64,000 nucleotides of DNA from Erwinia rhapontici (lineage in GTDB: Bacteria; Pseudomonadota; Gammaproteobacteria; Enterobacterales; Enterobacteriaceae). Both the position numbers and the translations under genes were made by a program. Below are positions 8,668-18,597 of this stretch, piece after piece; positions within the stretch are counted from its first letter, which is position 1, and the number at the start of each line of letters is the position of its first letter. The stretch is taken from NCBI RefSeq assembly GCF_012271765.1, contig NZ_VRKO01000010.1, positions 1-64,000 of the forward strand, written 5' to 3'. Under the pieces are notes generated by a model, which worked only from the letters and a program-made list of their open reading frames with translations, searched no databases and was not told where the DNA came from.

Positions 8668-10320
8668 ATGAACAGCTATACGGTGGGTGACTATCTGCTT
8701 GCGCGGTTAAATGAAATCGGTATCGATCACCTGTTTGGGGTGCCCGGTGATTACAACCTGCAATTTCTCGATCATGTGATTGATCATCCCCGGCTGGCCT
8801 GGGTCGGCTGTGCCAATGAACTGAATGCGGCCTATGCTGCTGACGGTTATGCCCGCTGTCGCGGCGTTGCGGCGCTGCTGACCACGTTTGGCGTCGGTGA
8901 GTTAAGCGCTCTGAACGGCGTGGCGGGCAGTTACGCTGAATATCTGCCGGTAATTCATATCGTAGGCGCCCCATCGCAAACCTCGCAGAACAACGGCGAA
9001 CTGCTGCATCACACGCTGGGTGATGGCGATTTCGGTCACTTCCTGCGCATGCATCAGGAAATCGCGGTGGCCACTACGGTGCTTACCGCCGACAACGCGG
9101 CGGCAGAGATTGATCGTGTCCTGTTGTGTGCATTAACCGAGCGCCGCCCGGTCTATCTGCTACTGGCAACCAATGTGGCGGAAAGTCCGTTGCCGCCGCC
9201 TGTTGATCCTCTGACACTGGCCCGGGAAATCGATCGGGAACAGCTCGCCGCCTTTGCGGATAAGGCTGAAAGCCTGCTGGCCGCGGCGGGCAGCGTGGCG
9301 ATGCTGGCGGATTTTCTCGCCGACCGTGCCGGGCAACAGCCCCTTTTACAGCGCTGGCTAACGGATATTCCGATGCCGTTTGCCACGCTGCTGATGGGTA
9401 AAAGTGTGCTGCCGGAAACCCAGTATGGCTTTGCCGGAACCTATGCCGGATCGTCCAGCGCTGAAAGTACCCGGGCCGTTATTGAGCAGAGCGATGTGCT
9501 CATTGCGATTGGCGTGAAATATACCGACACCATTACCGCCGGATTTACGCAAAACATCACCCGCAGTCGGACCATTGATGTTGGCCTGCACGGCTGCCGG
9601 ATAGCCGAACGTGATTTTCCGCGCATACCGATGGCGGCGGCGCTGGCGGTGTTACATCAACTGGCACGCCAGCATGGTCGAGGCTGGCAGCGGGGGATTG
9701 TGGCACCGCCGGAAATGGACAGCGCGAGTTCGGACAGTCTGATACAAAGCACGTTCTGGCTGGCAATACAGGACTTTCTGCGCCCTGGCGATATCGTGCT
9801 GGCCGATCAGGGGACGGCGGCATTTGGCGCTGCCGCGCTGCGTTTACCTGAAGGGGCACGTTTGCTGGTGCAGCCGCTGTGGGGATCGATTGGCTACACG
9901 CTGCCGGCCGCTTTCGGTGCCCAGACCGCGCAGCCGCAGCAGCGTGTGGTGCTGATCATCGGTGACGGATCGGCGCAGCTGACGGTGCAGGAGTTGGGTA
10001 CCATGCTGCGTGACGGGCAAAACCCGGTGATCTTCCTGCTGAACAACGACGGCTATACTGTCGAACGTGCCATCCACGGTGCACAGCAGCGCTATAACGA
10101 TATTGCCCCCTGGGACTGGACGCGTCTGCCGCAGGCATTGAACGTCGACAGTCAGGCGCAGAGCTGGCGTGTGACGCACACGGTACAGCTGCGGGAGGTG
10201 ATGGCGCTGCTTGAGGCGCCATCACGCCTGTCGCTGGTGGAAGTTGTACTGCCACAGCAGGATATTCCGCCGCTGCTGGCGTCTGTCACGCAGGCACTGC
10301 ATCAGCGTAACAGCCGATAA
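8668..10320 (+). CDS. ipdC: indole-3-pyruvate decarboxylase (ThDP-dependent)
   Basis: Converts indole-3-pyruvate to indole-3-acetaldehyde, the key step of the indolepyruvate route to the plant hormone indole-3-acetic acid. The 550-residue length equals known Pantoea and Enterobacter IpdC. The cofactor-activating Glu is at about residue 51 (CANELNAAYAADGYAR). The catalytic HH pair is at 114-115 (LLHHTLGDGDF). The ThDP/Mg motif starts with GDG at 432-434 and ends with the LLNNDGYTVE segment. Position between mntH and glk is typical of Enterobacter and Pantoea relatives. The ATG is preceded by GGAG and the gene ends before its own terminator. Phenylpyruvate decarboxylation is possible as a side activity. 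Confidence 0.95.
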   Translation: MNSYTVGDYLLARLNEIGIDHLFGVPGDYNLQFLDHVIDHPRLAWVGCANELNAAYAADGYARCRGVAALLTTFGVGELSALNGVAGSYAEYLPVIHIVGAPSQTSQNNGELLHHTLGDGDFGHFLRMHQEIAVATTVLTADNAAAEIDRVLLCALTERRPVYLLLATNVAESPLPPPVDPLTLAREIDREQLAAFADKAESLLAAAGSVAMLADFLADRAGQQPLLQRWLTDIPMPFATLLMGKSVLPETQYGFAGTYAGSSSAESTRAVIEQSDVLIAIGVKYTDTITAGFTQNITRSRTIDVGLHGCRIAERDFPRIPMAAALAVLHQLARQHGRGWQRGIVAPPEMDSASSDSLIQSTFWLAIQDFLRPGDIVLADQGTAAFGAAALRLPEGARLLVQPLWGSIGYTLPAAFGAQTAQPQQRVVLIIGDGSAQLTVQELGTMLRDGQNPVIFLLNNDGYTVERAIHGAQQRYNDIAPWDWTRLPQALNVDSQAQSWRVTHTVQLREVMALLEAPSRLSLVEVVLPQQDIPPLLASVTQALHQRNSR

Positions 10321-10399
10321 CCGCCGTTTGACTCGCAATTCAGACAGTTGCCCGTGGGAAAGGGACACTAATCCCGTTAAGGTAGCCATTATCAGATTT

Positions 10400-10434
10400 A
10401 ACGCTCACCTTTTTCCCAGTGAGCGTTGTTGTTT
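10400..10434 (+). terminator. terminator of ipdC
   Basis: AACGCTCAC and GTGAGCGTT pair perfectly and are followed by GTTGTTTT, 80 bases after ipdC and before glk. Confidence 0.8.
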
Positions 10435-10487
10435 TAGCGGGGGAAATTTATAGTGTGTCTAATTGACTTGAGCGGAGCAAAACAATA

Positions 10488-11453
10488 ATGACCAGCTATG
10501 CCTTGGTGGGTGATGTCGGCGGCACAAATGCGCGTCTGGCACTGTGTGAAGTTGAGAGCGGTGCTATTTCACAAGCCAAAACGTTTTCCACAGCAGAGTA
10601 TGACAATCTGGAAGCGGTGATCCGCGCTTATCTCGATGAGCAGCAGCAGGACATCAAACATGGCTGTATCGCCATTGCCTGCCCGATCACTGAAGACTGG
10701 GTTGAAATGACCAACCACGACTGGGCGTTCTCTACCAGCAAGATGAAAGCCAGCCTGGGCTTTGAAACGCTGGAAATCATCAACGATTTCACTGCGGTAT
10801 CCATGGCCATCCCGATGCTGAAGGAAGACCATGTGTTGCAGTTCGGCGGTAAATCGCCGGTGCAGGACAAACCGGTGGCCGTGTATGGCGCGGGAACGGG
10901 CCTGGGCGTGGCACATCTGGTCCATGTTGATAAGCGCTGGGTCAGCCTGCCGGGGGAAGGGGGGCATGTTGATTTCGCCGCGAACAGCGAAGAAGAAGAT
11001 CAGATCCTCGAAGTGCTGCGTGAAGAGTTGGGCCATGTGTCTGCCGAGCGTATTCTCTCCGGTGGCGGGCTGGTGAACCTCTATCGGGCGATTGTTAAAT
11101 CAGATGACCGGGTGCCAGAAAATCTGAAACCGCGTGATGTGACCGAACGCGCCTTGCAGGACAGCTGCACTGACTGCCGTCGCGCCCTGTCCATGTTCTG
11201 CGTGATTATGGGGCGTTTCGGCGGCAACCTGGCGCTGAATCTGGGCACGTTCGGCGGCGTATATATTGCCGGGGGCATTGTTCCGCGTTTCCTGGAGTTC
11301 TTCAAAGCCTCCGGTTTCCGTGCAGCATTTGAAGATAAAGGCCGTTTTAAAGATTACGTCTCCGGCATTCCGGTTTACCTGATCACCCACGATCAGCCAG
11401 GCCTGCTGGGCGCGGGTGCGCATCTGCGTCAGACGCTTGGTCTGGTACTGTAA
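10488..11453 (+). CDS. glk: glucokinase
   Basis: Phosphorylates intracellular glucose with ATP to glucose-6-phosphate, in the cytoplasm. The 321 residues match E. coli Glk. The phosphate-binding loop [13 protein letters not shown] lies at residues 8-20. The sugar-binding NDFTA motif is near residue 100, the adenosine motif [11 protein letters not shown] is near 137, and PGEGGHVDF follows. It is monocistronic, after the ipdC terminator, with a GGAG Shine-Dalgarno sequence before ATG. It converges with ypdB, and a hairpin spans the junction. Confidence 0.98.
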   Translation: MTSYALVGDVGGTNARLALCEVESGAISQAKTFSTAEYDNLEAVIRAYLDEQQQDIKHGCIAIACPITEDWVEMTNHDWAFSTSKMKASLGFETLEIINDFTAVSMAIPMLKEDHVLQFGGKSPVQDKPVAVYGAGTGLGVAHLVHVDKRWVSLPGEGGHVDFAANSEEEDQILEVLREELGHVSAERILSGGGLVNLYRAIVKSDDRVPENLKPRDVTERALQDSCTDCRRALSMFCVIMGRFGGNLALNLGTFGGVYIAGGIVPRFLEFFKASGFRAAFEDKGRFKDYVSGIPVYLITHDQPGLLGAGAHLRQTLGLVL

Positions 11454-11468
11454 TTCCCGCCTGTACAA

Positions 11469-11506
11469 GGCAACGGATGCGGAGAATTACAGCCGCATCA
11501 GTTGCC
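11469..11506. terminator. hairpin between convergent glk and ypdB
   Basis: GGCAAC-G-GATGCGG pairs with CCGCATC-A-GTTGCC with one mismatch. The hairpin straddles the ypdB stop codon. It lacks a T-run, so its role as a terminator of either gene is uncertain. Confidence 0.5.
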
Positions 11507-12215
11507 GAAACTCTTTCACCTTGCTGCGACTCACCGGCACCTGGAACTCAAGATCGCGTAGTTTGAGAATATAGGTGTTGTTAAACCAGGGTTCGATCTC
11601 ACGAATTTTGCTGAGATTGACGCAGTAGGATCGGTGGCAACGGAAGAAATACTCATCCGGCAGCCGCTGACAAAATTCCGTCATGTTCATCGACATCACA
11701 TACTCTTCGCGCCGCGTATACACAAACGTCAGCTTTTCATGGGCTTCCGCGTAGTAGATATCATTAATATCGGTAACGATAATGCGTTCGTCTTTCACCA
11801 GATTGATGGTGTGCGGCGCAGGACGCGTGGCCGCCGGACTGAGCGAGGCGCTGCTCTGCACATGATTTTCCAGCTTACGCAGCAAGGTAATGAGGCGCAT
11901 TTCGGACCAGGGCTTCAGAATGTAGTCGAATGCCTCCAGCTCAAAGGCTTCTACCGCATGCTCTTTGTAGGCCGTAATAAACACGATCAGCGGTTTATTG
12001 GCGAATTTACTGATATTTTGCGCCAGCAGCATGCCATCAAGTGACGGGATATTAATATCCAGAAAAATCACGTCGACCTGATGGGTTTGCAGATACTTCA
12101 GCACGTCCAGCCCGTCATCAAACGTTGCTTCAATGGTGATCTGGCTATGCTCGCGGATCAGCCAGCTCAACTCCTGTTGGGCCAGAAACTCGTCTTCTAC
12201 AATGATTGCTTTCAC
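11487..12215 (-). CDS. ypdB: LytTR response regulator YpdB (pyruvate response)
   Basis: A 242-residue response regulator with an N-terminal receiver domain and a C-terminal LytTR DNA-binding domain. The phosphoacceptor is Asp53 in FLDINIPSLDG, with acidic residues EDE at 7-9 and Lys in YILKPW. The LytTR part (about 135-242) contains FFRCHRSYCVNLSKI and VPVSRSKVKEFRQLM. In E. coli YpdB, with sensor YpdA, answers external pyruvate by activating the transporter gene yhjX. Here yhjX lies 10 kb away and carries matching repeats upstream. The gene follows ypdA at 14 bases, so they are co-transcribed. Confidence 0.97.
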   Translation of the reverse strand: MKAIIVEDEFLAQQELSWLIREHSQITIEATFDDGLDVLKYLQTHQVDVIFLDINIPSLDGMLLAQNISKFANKPLIVFITAYKEHAVEAFELEAFDYILKPWSEMRLITLLRKLENHVQSSASLSPAATRPAPHTINLVKDERIIVTDINDIYYAEAHEKLTFVYTRREEYVMSMNMTEFCQRLPDEYFFRCHRSYCVNLSKIREIEPWFNNTYILKLRDLEFQVPVSRSKVKEFRQLMRL

Positions 12216-12229
12216 GTCATACCTCGGGT

Positions 12230-13930
12230 TCAGGCCAAAGAAATACTGGGTTTTTCAGGCAAACCTGCACCATTTTTACTGATATAGAAGGCAATCTCCG
12301 TGCCGGGATTCAGGCGGTGAATGTGCAGTCCTTCACCGTACAGCAACTTCACCCGGTGATGGACATTCAGCAGACCGATTTTATTCCCCGGCATCTCATT
12401 ACGTTCCACCCGTGCAATCACATCTTCACTGATGCCCTGCCCGGTATCCCGCACCGCAATGCGCACCCGGTCGCCCAGGTCGTGAATACTCAGCGTCACC
12501 ACGCCTTTCCCCCGGAAGGGATGGATGCCGTGCATGATGGCATTCTCCACCAGCGGCTGAATGAGCAGGCTGGGCAGTGAGCAGTTGACGTCCTCTTCGA
12601 TATCATAGATGACCGTCAGCTTATCCCCGAAGCGGGCCTGCTCGATGGCAATGTAGTCCTTCACCTGGTAAAGCTCCTTCTTGATATCAATGATCTCATC
12701 ATCGTTCAATTCCAGGTTATAGCGCAGATAACGGGACAGATTGGTAATGAGCTGGCGCGCGGTGTCCGGATTGATGCGGATGGAAGAGGAGATCGCATTG
12801 AGGGCGTTAAACAGGAAATGGGGGTTAATTTTACTCTGTAATGCCCGCAGCTCAGCCTTGTTAGCCATTTCTCGCAGCTGTTCCGCGCGCGAGACTTCCA
12901 GCTGGGTCGAGATAATCTGCGACAGGCCCACCGCCATCTCCTTCAACGACCAGGTGATGCGGTGAGCATGGCGGTAGTAAATTTTCAGCGTGCCGGTGAC
13001 TTCGCCTTTTTCCCACAGCGGAATGACGATCATCGAATGAATTTCAGGGGTGCGGTGGGCTTCATCATTGTTTTTGATGATGATCTTCCCTTCCGAAATC
13101 GCAGCCGCCGTGGTCGGGCTGATGCCATCATCACCGTCGCGGTAGTTCTCTTCTCCCACACCAACATAGGCGAGGATCTGGGTGTTGTTGGTCATTGCCA
13201 CCGCATCGGCATTGATATCATCACGAATAATGTGGCACACCTGGCTAAGAGACTGGCTGTTGACCTGGCGGAACAGCGGCAGGGTTTTATTGGCAATATC
13301 CAGCGCCAGCTTGGCCTGACGGGCGGCAATGGCTTCTTTTTCTCCCTCCACGCTCTGCACCAGCAGAACGATCAGCCCGATGCTGGCCGCACCGAGGATC
13401 ATCGGAATGGCGATTTCCGAGACAATATCCAGCCCCAGCGCAGTCGGGGAGGCCCAGACGACAATCAGCAGCATGGTCAGTGATTCGCAGGCCATCCCGC
13501 CAATAATGCCAATGCTCCAGCGCTTCTCCTTGACCACTTTCAGATTGATCCAGCCGGAGACCACCCCGGCGACAATGCTGGTGATCAGGCAGGGCACCGA
13601 GGTGACGCCATCAATGTCGATCAGGAAGCGGTGCGTCCCGGCAATCACCCCGGTCGCAATGCCCACCCAGGGGCCGAACAGGATCCCGCCGGACATAATC
13701 GCAATGGTGCGAACGTTAACCAGTGAGCCTTCAACGTTGATCCCGGTCCAGGTACTGAACAGCGCAAACAGCGAAAAAATGGTGGTGACGGCGATCAGTT
13801 CCTGGCGCGAATGCTCATCTTTTTGCAAGAGCTGGCGGAAATGGCGGGTACGGGTAATGAAGAACAGGCAGATTAACATCAGCGCTGCGCGGTCAAACAC
13901 GGCGAGCAACATCTCAAACATCGAATGCAC
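12230..13930 (-). CDS. ypdA: sensor histidine kinase YpdA (pyruvate sensor)
   Basis: LytS-type membrane kinase, partner of YpdB. The N-terminal 200 residues form the multi-helix 5TMR-LYT sensor ([29 protein letters not shown] is the conserved part). A GAF-like region follows, then the kinase core with the phosphorylated His in [15 protein letters not shown], and an ATPase domain with [11 protein letters not shown] and DTGQGIS. I chose GTG at 13930 because it aligns with the E. coli start (MHEIFNMLL) and gives 566 residues against 565. The frame is open to 14008, but that extension is not conserved. In E. coli the system senses high external pyruvate. Confidence 0.95.
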   Translation of the reverse strand: MHSMFEMLLAVFDRAALMLICLFFITRTRHFRQLLQKDEHSRQELIAVTTIFSLFALFSTWTGINVEGSLVNVRTIAIMSGGILFGPWVGIATGVIAGTHRFLIDIDGVTSVPCLITSIVAGVVSGWINLKVVKEKRWSIGIIGGMACESLTMLLIVVWASPTALGLDIVSEIAIPMILGAASIGLIVLLVQSVEGEKEAIAARQAKLALDIANKTLPLFRQVNSQSLSQVCHIIRDDINADAVAMTNNTQILAYVGVGEENYRDGDDGISPTTAAAISEGKIIIKNNDEAHRTPEIHSMIVIPLWEKGEVTGTLKIYYRHAHRITWSLKEMAVGLSQIISTQLEVSRAEQLREMANKAELRALQSKINPHFLFNALNAISSSIRINPDTARQLITNLSRYLRYNLELNDDEIIDIKKELYQVKDYIAIEQARFGDKLTVIYDIEEDVNCSLPSLLIQPLVENAIMHGIHPFRGKGVVTLSIHDLGDRVRIAVRDTGQGISEDVIARVERNEMPGNKIGLLNVHHRVKLLYGEGLHIHRLNPGTEIAFYISKNGAGLPEKPSISLA

Positions 13931-14022
13931 GGGCGTCTCGGCTGGTGGGGATAATGTGCCTATGATAGGGAATGTGGGGGGGATGTGCCAGGCATCAACG
14001 TGGTGCAATGCGCAAATCCCCT

Positions 14023-14085
14023 GCGTAGGGGTCAGGCATGCCTGACCCGGGGTGATCCAGGACGAGGCGTGCCTCGCCCCTACGC
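14023..14085. repeat. composite palindromic repeat (BIME-like)
   Basis: Contains the perfect 20-bp palindrome GGGTCAGGCATGCCTGACCC at 14029-14048 and a second near-palindrome GACGAGGCGTGCCTCGCC from 14061. Both are enclosed by outer arms GCGTAGGGG and CCCCTACGC. The same 24-base block that includes the first palindrome recurs at about 58560. It lies between ypdA and the DUF1479 gene. Confidence 0.85.
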
Positions 14086-14096
14086 CACAATAAATG

Positions 14097-15347
14097 TTAA
14101 CCGTCCTGGGATAGCATCTGTTTCCTGCCTGATGGCGTCAAATCGTCTTCCGTCGCCCGGCCAGAAAAATCGACTTCAAAATTATCCGCAGCGAAATCCG
14201 GTGGCGAACGCCCGTCGACAAAAGCAGGCCACTGGCGTTGCAAATAGGTGGCATTCTTTTCGCACCAGGGGGCCGCAGCGATATACATCACATTGCTGTC
14301 AAACTCACCCAGATGTTCATTCTCCACTGCATGCACCACGTCGCAGTGCCAGAACACCGTGTCACCCGGTTCCATATCAGGAATAGAGGAAAAACCTTCA
14401 AGTAAAAGAGGATGGAATTTTTCACTGACCGATAAGGCACGCCCTGGCGCGGCACCGCACAGATCATCGTCTGCCACATCATCCTGTAGTGCGCGCAGTA
14501 AAATCCACGCCATCGCATTGGCAATTGGCAGCAGTTTCAGCGTACCGCCGTGTTTGCGCTGCGGCGTCAGCGCTGTCCAGCCCTGGAACGTACGGAACAT
14601 TGAGCAGACGGCGGGAGAGGGGAACTCGCGTACTTCGGTGCGTCCTTCGGCATCAAACGGATTATATTGCTGCCAGTGGCCGCTAAAGACATGGCGGTAA
14701 ACGTGACGGAAATTCTCATCCAGCCAGCGCTCCAGTGAGCCGCCGTCAACGTGCGGCGACAGGCCCAGCGAGCCAGAATGAGGGGGACGGCGGCGAATGC
14801 GATCGGCGTAGCTGACACTACGCGTGGGATCAAAATGCTGTTTACCCGCGCTTTCGGTCTGCCAGAGGGAATTGAGGAACACCTGTACCGCCTGCATCCG
14901 CGCATCCTGACGTGCCTGCACCTGCGGCTGTGACCAGTAAACGCCATAAATCTGCGGCTTTCCCTGCTTCAGATCGCCAAAGTAATTATCCTCCGCCGCA
15001 TTTTGCAGCTTCTCAACAAACTGATTGTCGTCAAGATAGCGGCAAATATGCGTGTTCCACTCCGTGGCCTGCGCGCGGGGGAAGACGCCACGCACCGTGC
15101 AGCAGCCGCGCTGGCGGATGCGTTTTTTTTGCTGTTCTGTGACGTGATGGTTCAGGATATCGTTGGCATCAAGTTCCGGCACCGGATGTTCGCCGCGCTG
15201 CTGTTCTGCCTTAAGGGCATGGATCTGGAGGCGCATCTCGTCATCCAGCTCGGCAAAGACGGCGCGGTAGTGGGGAAGCTGCTGGCGTAGCTGGTGTTTT
15301 ATCGTGCGAATCGCATCCGGGATATTGTCAATTTTGAGATGGGACAT
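14097..15347 (-). CDS. DUF1479 family protein (YbiU-like), putative Fe(II)/2-oxoglutarate oxygenase fold
   Basis: The 416-residue product resembles E. coli YbiU (about 421). Possible metal ligands of a double-stranded beta-helix oxygenase are visible: HVD in [14 protein letters not shown] (about residues 200-213) and a distal His in [13 protein letters not shown] (about 335-347). A late Arg could bind a 2-oxoacid. The DUF1479 family has no established reaction that I can name, so the oxygenase role is inference. The ATG is preceded by CAGGAG. It stands alone between a repeat and a divergent acetyltransferase gene, a position unlike E. coli ybiU. Confidence 0.8.
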   Translation of the reverse strand: MSHLKIDNIPDAIRTIKHQLRQQLPHYRAVFAELDDEMRLQIHALKAEQQRGEHPVPELDANDILNHHVTEQQKKRIRQRGCCTVRGVFPRAQATEWNTHICRYLDDNQFVEKLQNAAEDNYFGDLKQGKPQIYGVYWSQPQVQARQDARMQAVQVFLNSLWQTESAGKQHFDPTRSVSYADRIRRRPPHSGSLGLSPHVDGGSLERWLDENFRHVYRHVFSGHWQQYNPFDAEGRTEVREFPSPAVCSMFRTFQGWTALTPQRKHGGTLKLLPIANAMAWILLRALQDDVADDDLCGAAPGRALSVSEKFHPLLLEGFSSIPDMEPGDTVFWHCDVVHAVENEHLGEFDSNVMYIAAAPWCEKNATYLQRQWPAFVDGRSPPDFAADNFEVDFSGRATEDDLTPSGRKQMLSQDG

Positions 15348-15470
15348 TGTCGTTCTCCTGTGACAAATTCATTATCATGGCCTTACTGCTGCGGATCATT
15401 ACACGGCGAAAAAGCGGCAGATAAAAGAGATGTGTTCTTTGTGGTTTTTCCCCTTTTAGCGAGATGGCTT

Positions 15471-15998
15471 ATGCAACTCACGACTGAGCGACTGATCCTG
15501 ACCCGGCTACAGCCGGAAGACTGGCAGCTGTTCCTGGCGGTACACAGCGATGAAACCTGCATGAAATTTATCAGCGCGGTGCCGCAACTGGCCGATATCC
15601 GCCAGCGTTTTCATGACCGTCTGGCTCCCTGGCAGATCACCAGCTTCCACATGCTGTGCCTGGTGGTGCGGCGCAAAGAGGATGGCCGGGCTGTGGGGCT
15701 GATGGGAGCTAACCCGGAGTGGGCACCGCATCGTCAGGCGGAAGTCGGTTACTCACTGTTGAACGACTGTTTTGGTCAGGGGTACGGCAGCGAAGCGCTG
15801 GGCGCGCTGTGTGATTTTCTCTTCAATGAGTGTGAGTTTCACAAGTTGAAAGCGCAGGTGGTGGAGGGGAACCATGCTTCGCGCCGCGTGCTGGAAAAAA
15901 ACGGCTTCACGCTGGAAGGGACACTACGGGATAATTACCTGTTACGTGGCAAATGGGTGAATGACTGGCTGTTTGGGCGCATTAACCCGGCCCAGTAA
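15471..15998 (+). CDS. GNAT family N-acetyltransferase (RimJ/RimL-like)
   Basis: A 175-residue acetyltransferase of the GNAT superfamily, in the subgroup that opens with LTTERLILTRLQPEDWQ. The acetyl-CoA-binding segment follows the pattern EVGYSLLNDCFGQGYGSEAL (about 91-110). Then comes the RVLEKNGFTLEGTLRDNYL motif common to RimJ/RimL and MccE-type enzymes acting on protein N-termini or small amines. The frame is open to 15294, but ATG 15471 gives the canonical domain start. The substrate cannot be read from the sequence. It is oriented towards alaC but probably separate, since alaC has its own leader. Confidence 0.85.
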   Translation: MQLTTERLILTRLQPEDWQLFLAVHSDETCMKFISAVPQLADIRQRFHDRLAPWQITSFHMLCLVVRRKEDGRAVGLMGANPEWAPHRQAEVGYSLLNDCFGQGYGSEALGALCDFLFNECEFHKLKAQVVEGNHASRRVLEKNGFTLEGTLRDNYLLRGKWVNDWLFGRINPAQ

Positions 15999-16116
15999 AA
16001 AATTTTATTCTGCCTATCGACAGGTTACAGAAAGGTAAGATATGTTGATTCCTCGACCACCGCAGTGGTCAGCGTCGCTCGGATGGTCCGGGCGCTTACG
16101 TGAATCAGAGGTTGCT

Positions 16117-17352
16117 ATGACTGACAATAATTCCCCACGCCGTTTTTCCCGTATTGAACGTCTTCCCCCGTATGTTTTTAACATTACCTCCGAATTGAAG
16201 ATGGCAGCCCGTCGTCGCGGTGAAGATATTATCGACTTCAGTATGGGTAACCCGGACGGTCCGACGCCGCCGCATATCGTGGAAAAACTCTGCACCGTGG
16301 CGCAGCGCGAAGACACGCACGGTTACTCCACCTCACGCGGTATTCCCCGCCTGCGTCGTGCGATTTCACGCTGGTATGCCGACCGCTACCAGGTGGACAT
16401 TGACCCCGAATCGGAAGCGATTGTCACCATTGGCTCCAAAGAGGGGCTGGCGCATCTGATGCTGGCCACGCTCGATCACGGCGATACCGTGCTGGTGCCG
16501 AATCCGAGCTATCCGATCCACATCTACGGGGCGGTGATCGCCGGTGCGCAGGTGCGCTCTGTGCCGCTGGTAGCGGGCGTCGACTTCTTTAACGAGCTGG
16601 AACGCGCCATTCGCGAAAGCTATCCGAAGCCGAAGATGATGGTCCTCGGCTTCCCGTCAAACCCGACCGCGCAGTGTGTGGAGCTGGACTTCTTTGAGCG
16701 AGTGATTGCGCTGGCGAAACAGTACAACGTGCTGGTGATCCACGATCTCGCCTACGCCGATATTGTCTACGACGGCTGGAAAGCCCCGTCTATCATGGAA
16801 GTTCCGGGCGCACGTGATGTGGCGGTGGAGTTCTTTACGCTGTCCAAAAGCTACAATATGGCGGGCTGGCGTATCGGCTTTATGGTGGGTAACAAAGAGC
16901 TGGTGTCTGCGCTGGCGCGTATCAAAAGCTACCATGATTACGGCACCTTCACCCCGTTGCAGGTGGCGGCGATTGCGGCGCTGGAAGGCGATCAGCAGTG
17001 CGTACGCGATATTGCCGAGCAGTATAAACGCCGCCGTGACGTGCTGGTGAAAGGTCTGCATGAGGCGGGCTGGATGGTGGATAACCCGAAAGCATCGATG
17101 TACGTCTGGGCGAAAATTCCCGACCACTATGCGCACCTGGGATCGCTTGAGTTTGCCAAACTGCTGTTACAGGAGGCGAAGGTGTGTGTGTCGCCGGGTA
17201 TCGGCTTTGGGGATTACGGTGATACGCACGTGCGCTTTGCCCTGATTGAAAACAGCGACCGTATTCGTCAGGCGGTCAGAGGCATTAAAGCGATGTTTCG
17301 GGCTGAGGGTATTTTAGCGAGTGCCACAAAAAGCGGCGAAGACGACGTCTGA
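16117..17352 (+). CDS. alaC: alanine transaminase AlaC
   Basis: PLP-dependent class I aminotransferase making alanine from pyruvate with glutamate. It gives 411 residues from ATG 16117, as in E. coli AlaC (412). The PLP lysine is in [15 protein letters not shown] (about residue 247), with NPSYPIH and GFPSNPTA in the core. ATG 16117 is preceded by AGAGG at 6 bases. An in-frame ATG at 16042, preceded by AAAGGT, would add 25 residues. That stretch includes a GACCAC-CGCA-GTGGTC hairpin and may be a leader or alternative start. E. coli alaC also adjoins ypdA, linking pyruvate sensing and pyruvate amination genes by position. Confidence 0.95.
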   Translation: MTDNNSPRRFSRIERLPPYVFNITSELKMAARRRGEDIIDFSMGNPDGPTPPHIVEKLCTVAQREDTHGYSTSRGIPRLRRAISRWYADRYQVDIDPESEAIVTIGSKEGLAHLMLATLDHGDTVLVPNPSYPIHIYGAVIAGAQVRSVPLVAGVDFFNELERAIRESYPKPKMMVLGFPSNPTAQCVELDFFERVIALAKQYNVLVIHDLAYADIVYDGWKAPSIMEVPGARDVAVEFFTLSKSYNMAGWRIGFMVGNKELVSALARIKSYHDYGTFTPLQVAAIAALEGDQQCVRDIAEQYKRRRDVLVKGLHEAGWMVDNPKASMYVWAKIPDHYAHLGSLEFAKLLLQEAKVCVSPGIGFGDYGDTHVRFALIENSDRIRQAVRGIKAMFRAEGILASATKSGEDDV

Positions 17353-17361
17353 AAACAGTAA

Positions 17362-17381
17362 GGGTCAGGTTGTCCTGACCC
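17362..17381 (+). terminator. hairpin after alaC
   Basis: GGGTCAGG-TTGT-CCTGACCC is a perfect stem followed by CTTCACTTTTAT, 9 bases after the alaC stop. It resembles the GGGTCAGG palindromes at 14029 and 58560 and may derive from that repeat family. Confidence 0.7.
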
Positions 17382-17395
17382 CTTCACTTTTATCC

Positions 17396-17467
17396 CTACA
17401 CCATCAGATAGAAAGTGCCAACCCAGATTAACAGGATAAAAGAGATTCCCATCAAAGCATATTTCAC
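17396..17467 (-). CDS. ypdK: small membrane protein YpdK
   Basis: A 23-residue single-span membrane protein that was read directly from the DNA. With a GTG start at 17467 the product begins MKYALMGISF and ends WVGTFYLMV. This aligns along its whole length with E. coli YpdK, which begins MKYFFMGISF, ends WAGTFALMI, and is also 23 residues long. E. coli ypdK likewise lies next to alaC. A Shine-Dalgarno AGGAA is 7 bases upstream. It was described in E. coli among small membrane proteins; its function is unknown. Confidence 0.88.
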   Translation of the reverse strand: MKYALMGISFILLIWVGTFYLMV

Positions 17468-17566
17468 GAACAATTCCTCTAAACGCCTAAAACAGGCAGG
17501 ATCGGACGCTAATCTACCCGCATTCCCTTGCGAAATAAAGGTGATTGTTCTGGGATCTTTCTCACA

Positions 17567-18595
17567 TTAATGCATTTCTAATTCTGGAACGACGGACATA
17601 CCAACGCGCAGTCGTGGCAGGTCTGACTGGCCCGGTTCCAGCACGATTTTTACCGGCAGGCGCTGCACGACTTTGGTGTAGTTTCCGGTCGCGTTATCAG
17701 CAGTAATCGCCGCAAAAGTTGAACCTGTAGCAGGGGCAATACTGTCAACATGGCCGCGCAGCGTCACGCCTGGCAGGGCATCGACCGTCACTGAAACGGG
17801 TTGCCCCTGGGTCACATGGGCCAGCTGGGTTTCAAGGAAGTTTGCCACCACATAGCTTTGCTGCAAGGGGACGACCGCCAGCAGACGCGTTCCCGCCGCG
17901 ACCCACGCACCCTGACGCACGGCCCGCTGGCCAACGCTGCCTGAAATCGGTGCGGTAATCTGCGTATAGGAAAGGTTGAGCTGCGCCTGATCGACGCTGG
18001 CCTGCATCGCCGCAATGTCCGCATCCGCCTGCTTCACGCTTGCCTGCAAGACGGCGACTTCTTTGCGTGCGGCCAGTACGGCAGCCTGGCTCTGCTTAAC
18101 CTGCGCTGCCGCACTTAACATCGTTGAACTGGATTTCTGTTGCTCATCGGCGGTCGCGGTGCCGCTTTTCAGCAGGCGACGATAGCGGTCAGCATTTTGT
18201 CCTGCGTAGTTCAGCGTGGCCTGGCTGGCGCTAACGGCTGCTTCGGTCTGGGCGATGGTCGCTTTCTGCTGCTCCAGTTGGGCTTCTATGCTGCTGCGTT
18301 TCGCTTCGCTGACCTGAAGATTGGCGTTGGCAGTTTCCAGTGCCACACGATAGTCGCGGTCATCAATGGTGGCCAGCACATCACCGGCTTTCACCTGCTG
18401 GTTGTCAGTCACATTGACCGTGCGGATATAGCCGGACACTTTGGGGGCCACCAGCGTGTAGTCAGCGGCGATCACGGCATCATCGGTCCGCAGGTGATGG
18501 CGATTGATCGCTGACCAGATGAAAAAGGCGATGGTCAAAAGTACCAGCAGCAGCAGTACCAGCAAAGAGGTGCGTTTAGCAGGTGTGAAACTCAT
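17567..18595 (-). CDS. HlyD/EmrA-family membrane fusion protein
   Basis: A 342-residue periplasmic adaptor anchored by one N-terminal membrane segment (about residues 10-30). It has the split biotinyl-lipoyl domain (APKVSGYIRTVNVTDNQQVKAGDVLATIDD, then LSYTQITAPISGSVGQRAVRQG) around a long alanine/glutamine-rich coiled-coil hairpin at about 75-195. It lies 2 bases downstream of the DHA2-type exporter gene, so the two form an EmrAB-like efflux pair that would work with an outer-membrane channel encoded elsewhere. The IclR gene upstream is divergent and probably controls it. Substrates are not known. Confidence 0.9.
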   Translation of the reverse strand: MSFTPAKRTSLLVLLLLVLLTIAFFIWSAINRHHLRTDDAVIAADYTLVAPKVSGYIRTVNVTDNQQVKAGDVLATIDDRDYRVALETANANLQVSEAKRSSIEAQLEQQKATIAQTEAAVSASQATLNYAGQNADRYRRLLKSGTATADEQQKSSSTMLSAAAQVKQSQAAVLAARKEVAVLQASVKQADADIAAMQASVDQAQLNLSYTQITAPISGSVGQRAVRQGAWVAAGTRLLAVVPLQQSYVVANFLETQLAHVTQGQPVSVTVDALPGVTLRGHVDSIAPATGSTFAAITADNATGNYTKVVQRLPVKIVLEPGQSDLPRLRVGMSVVPELEMH

Positions 18596-18597
18596 TG

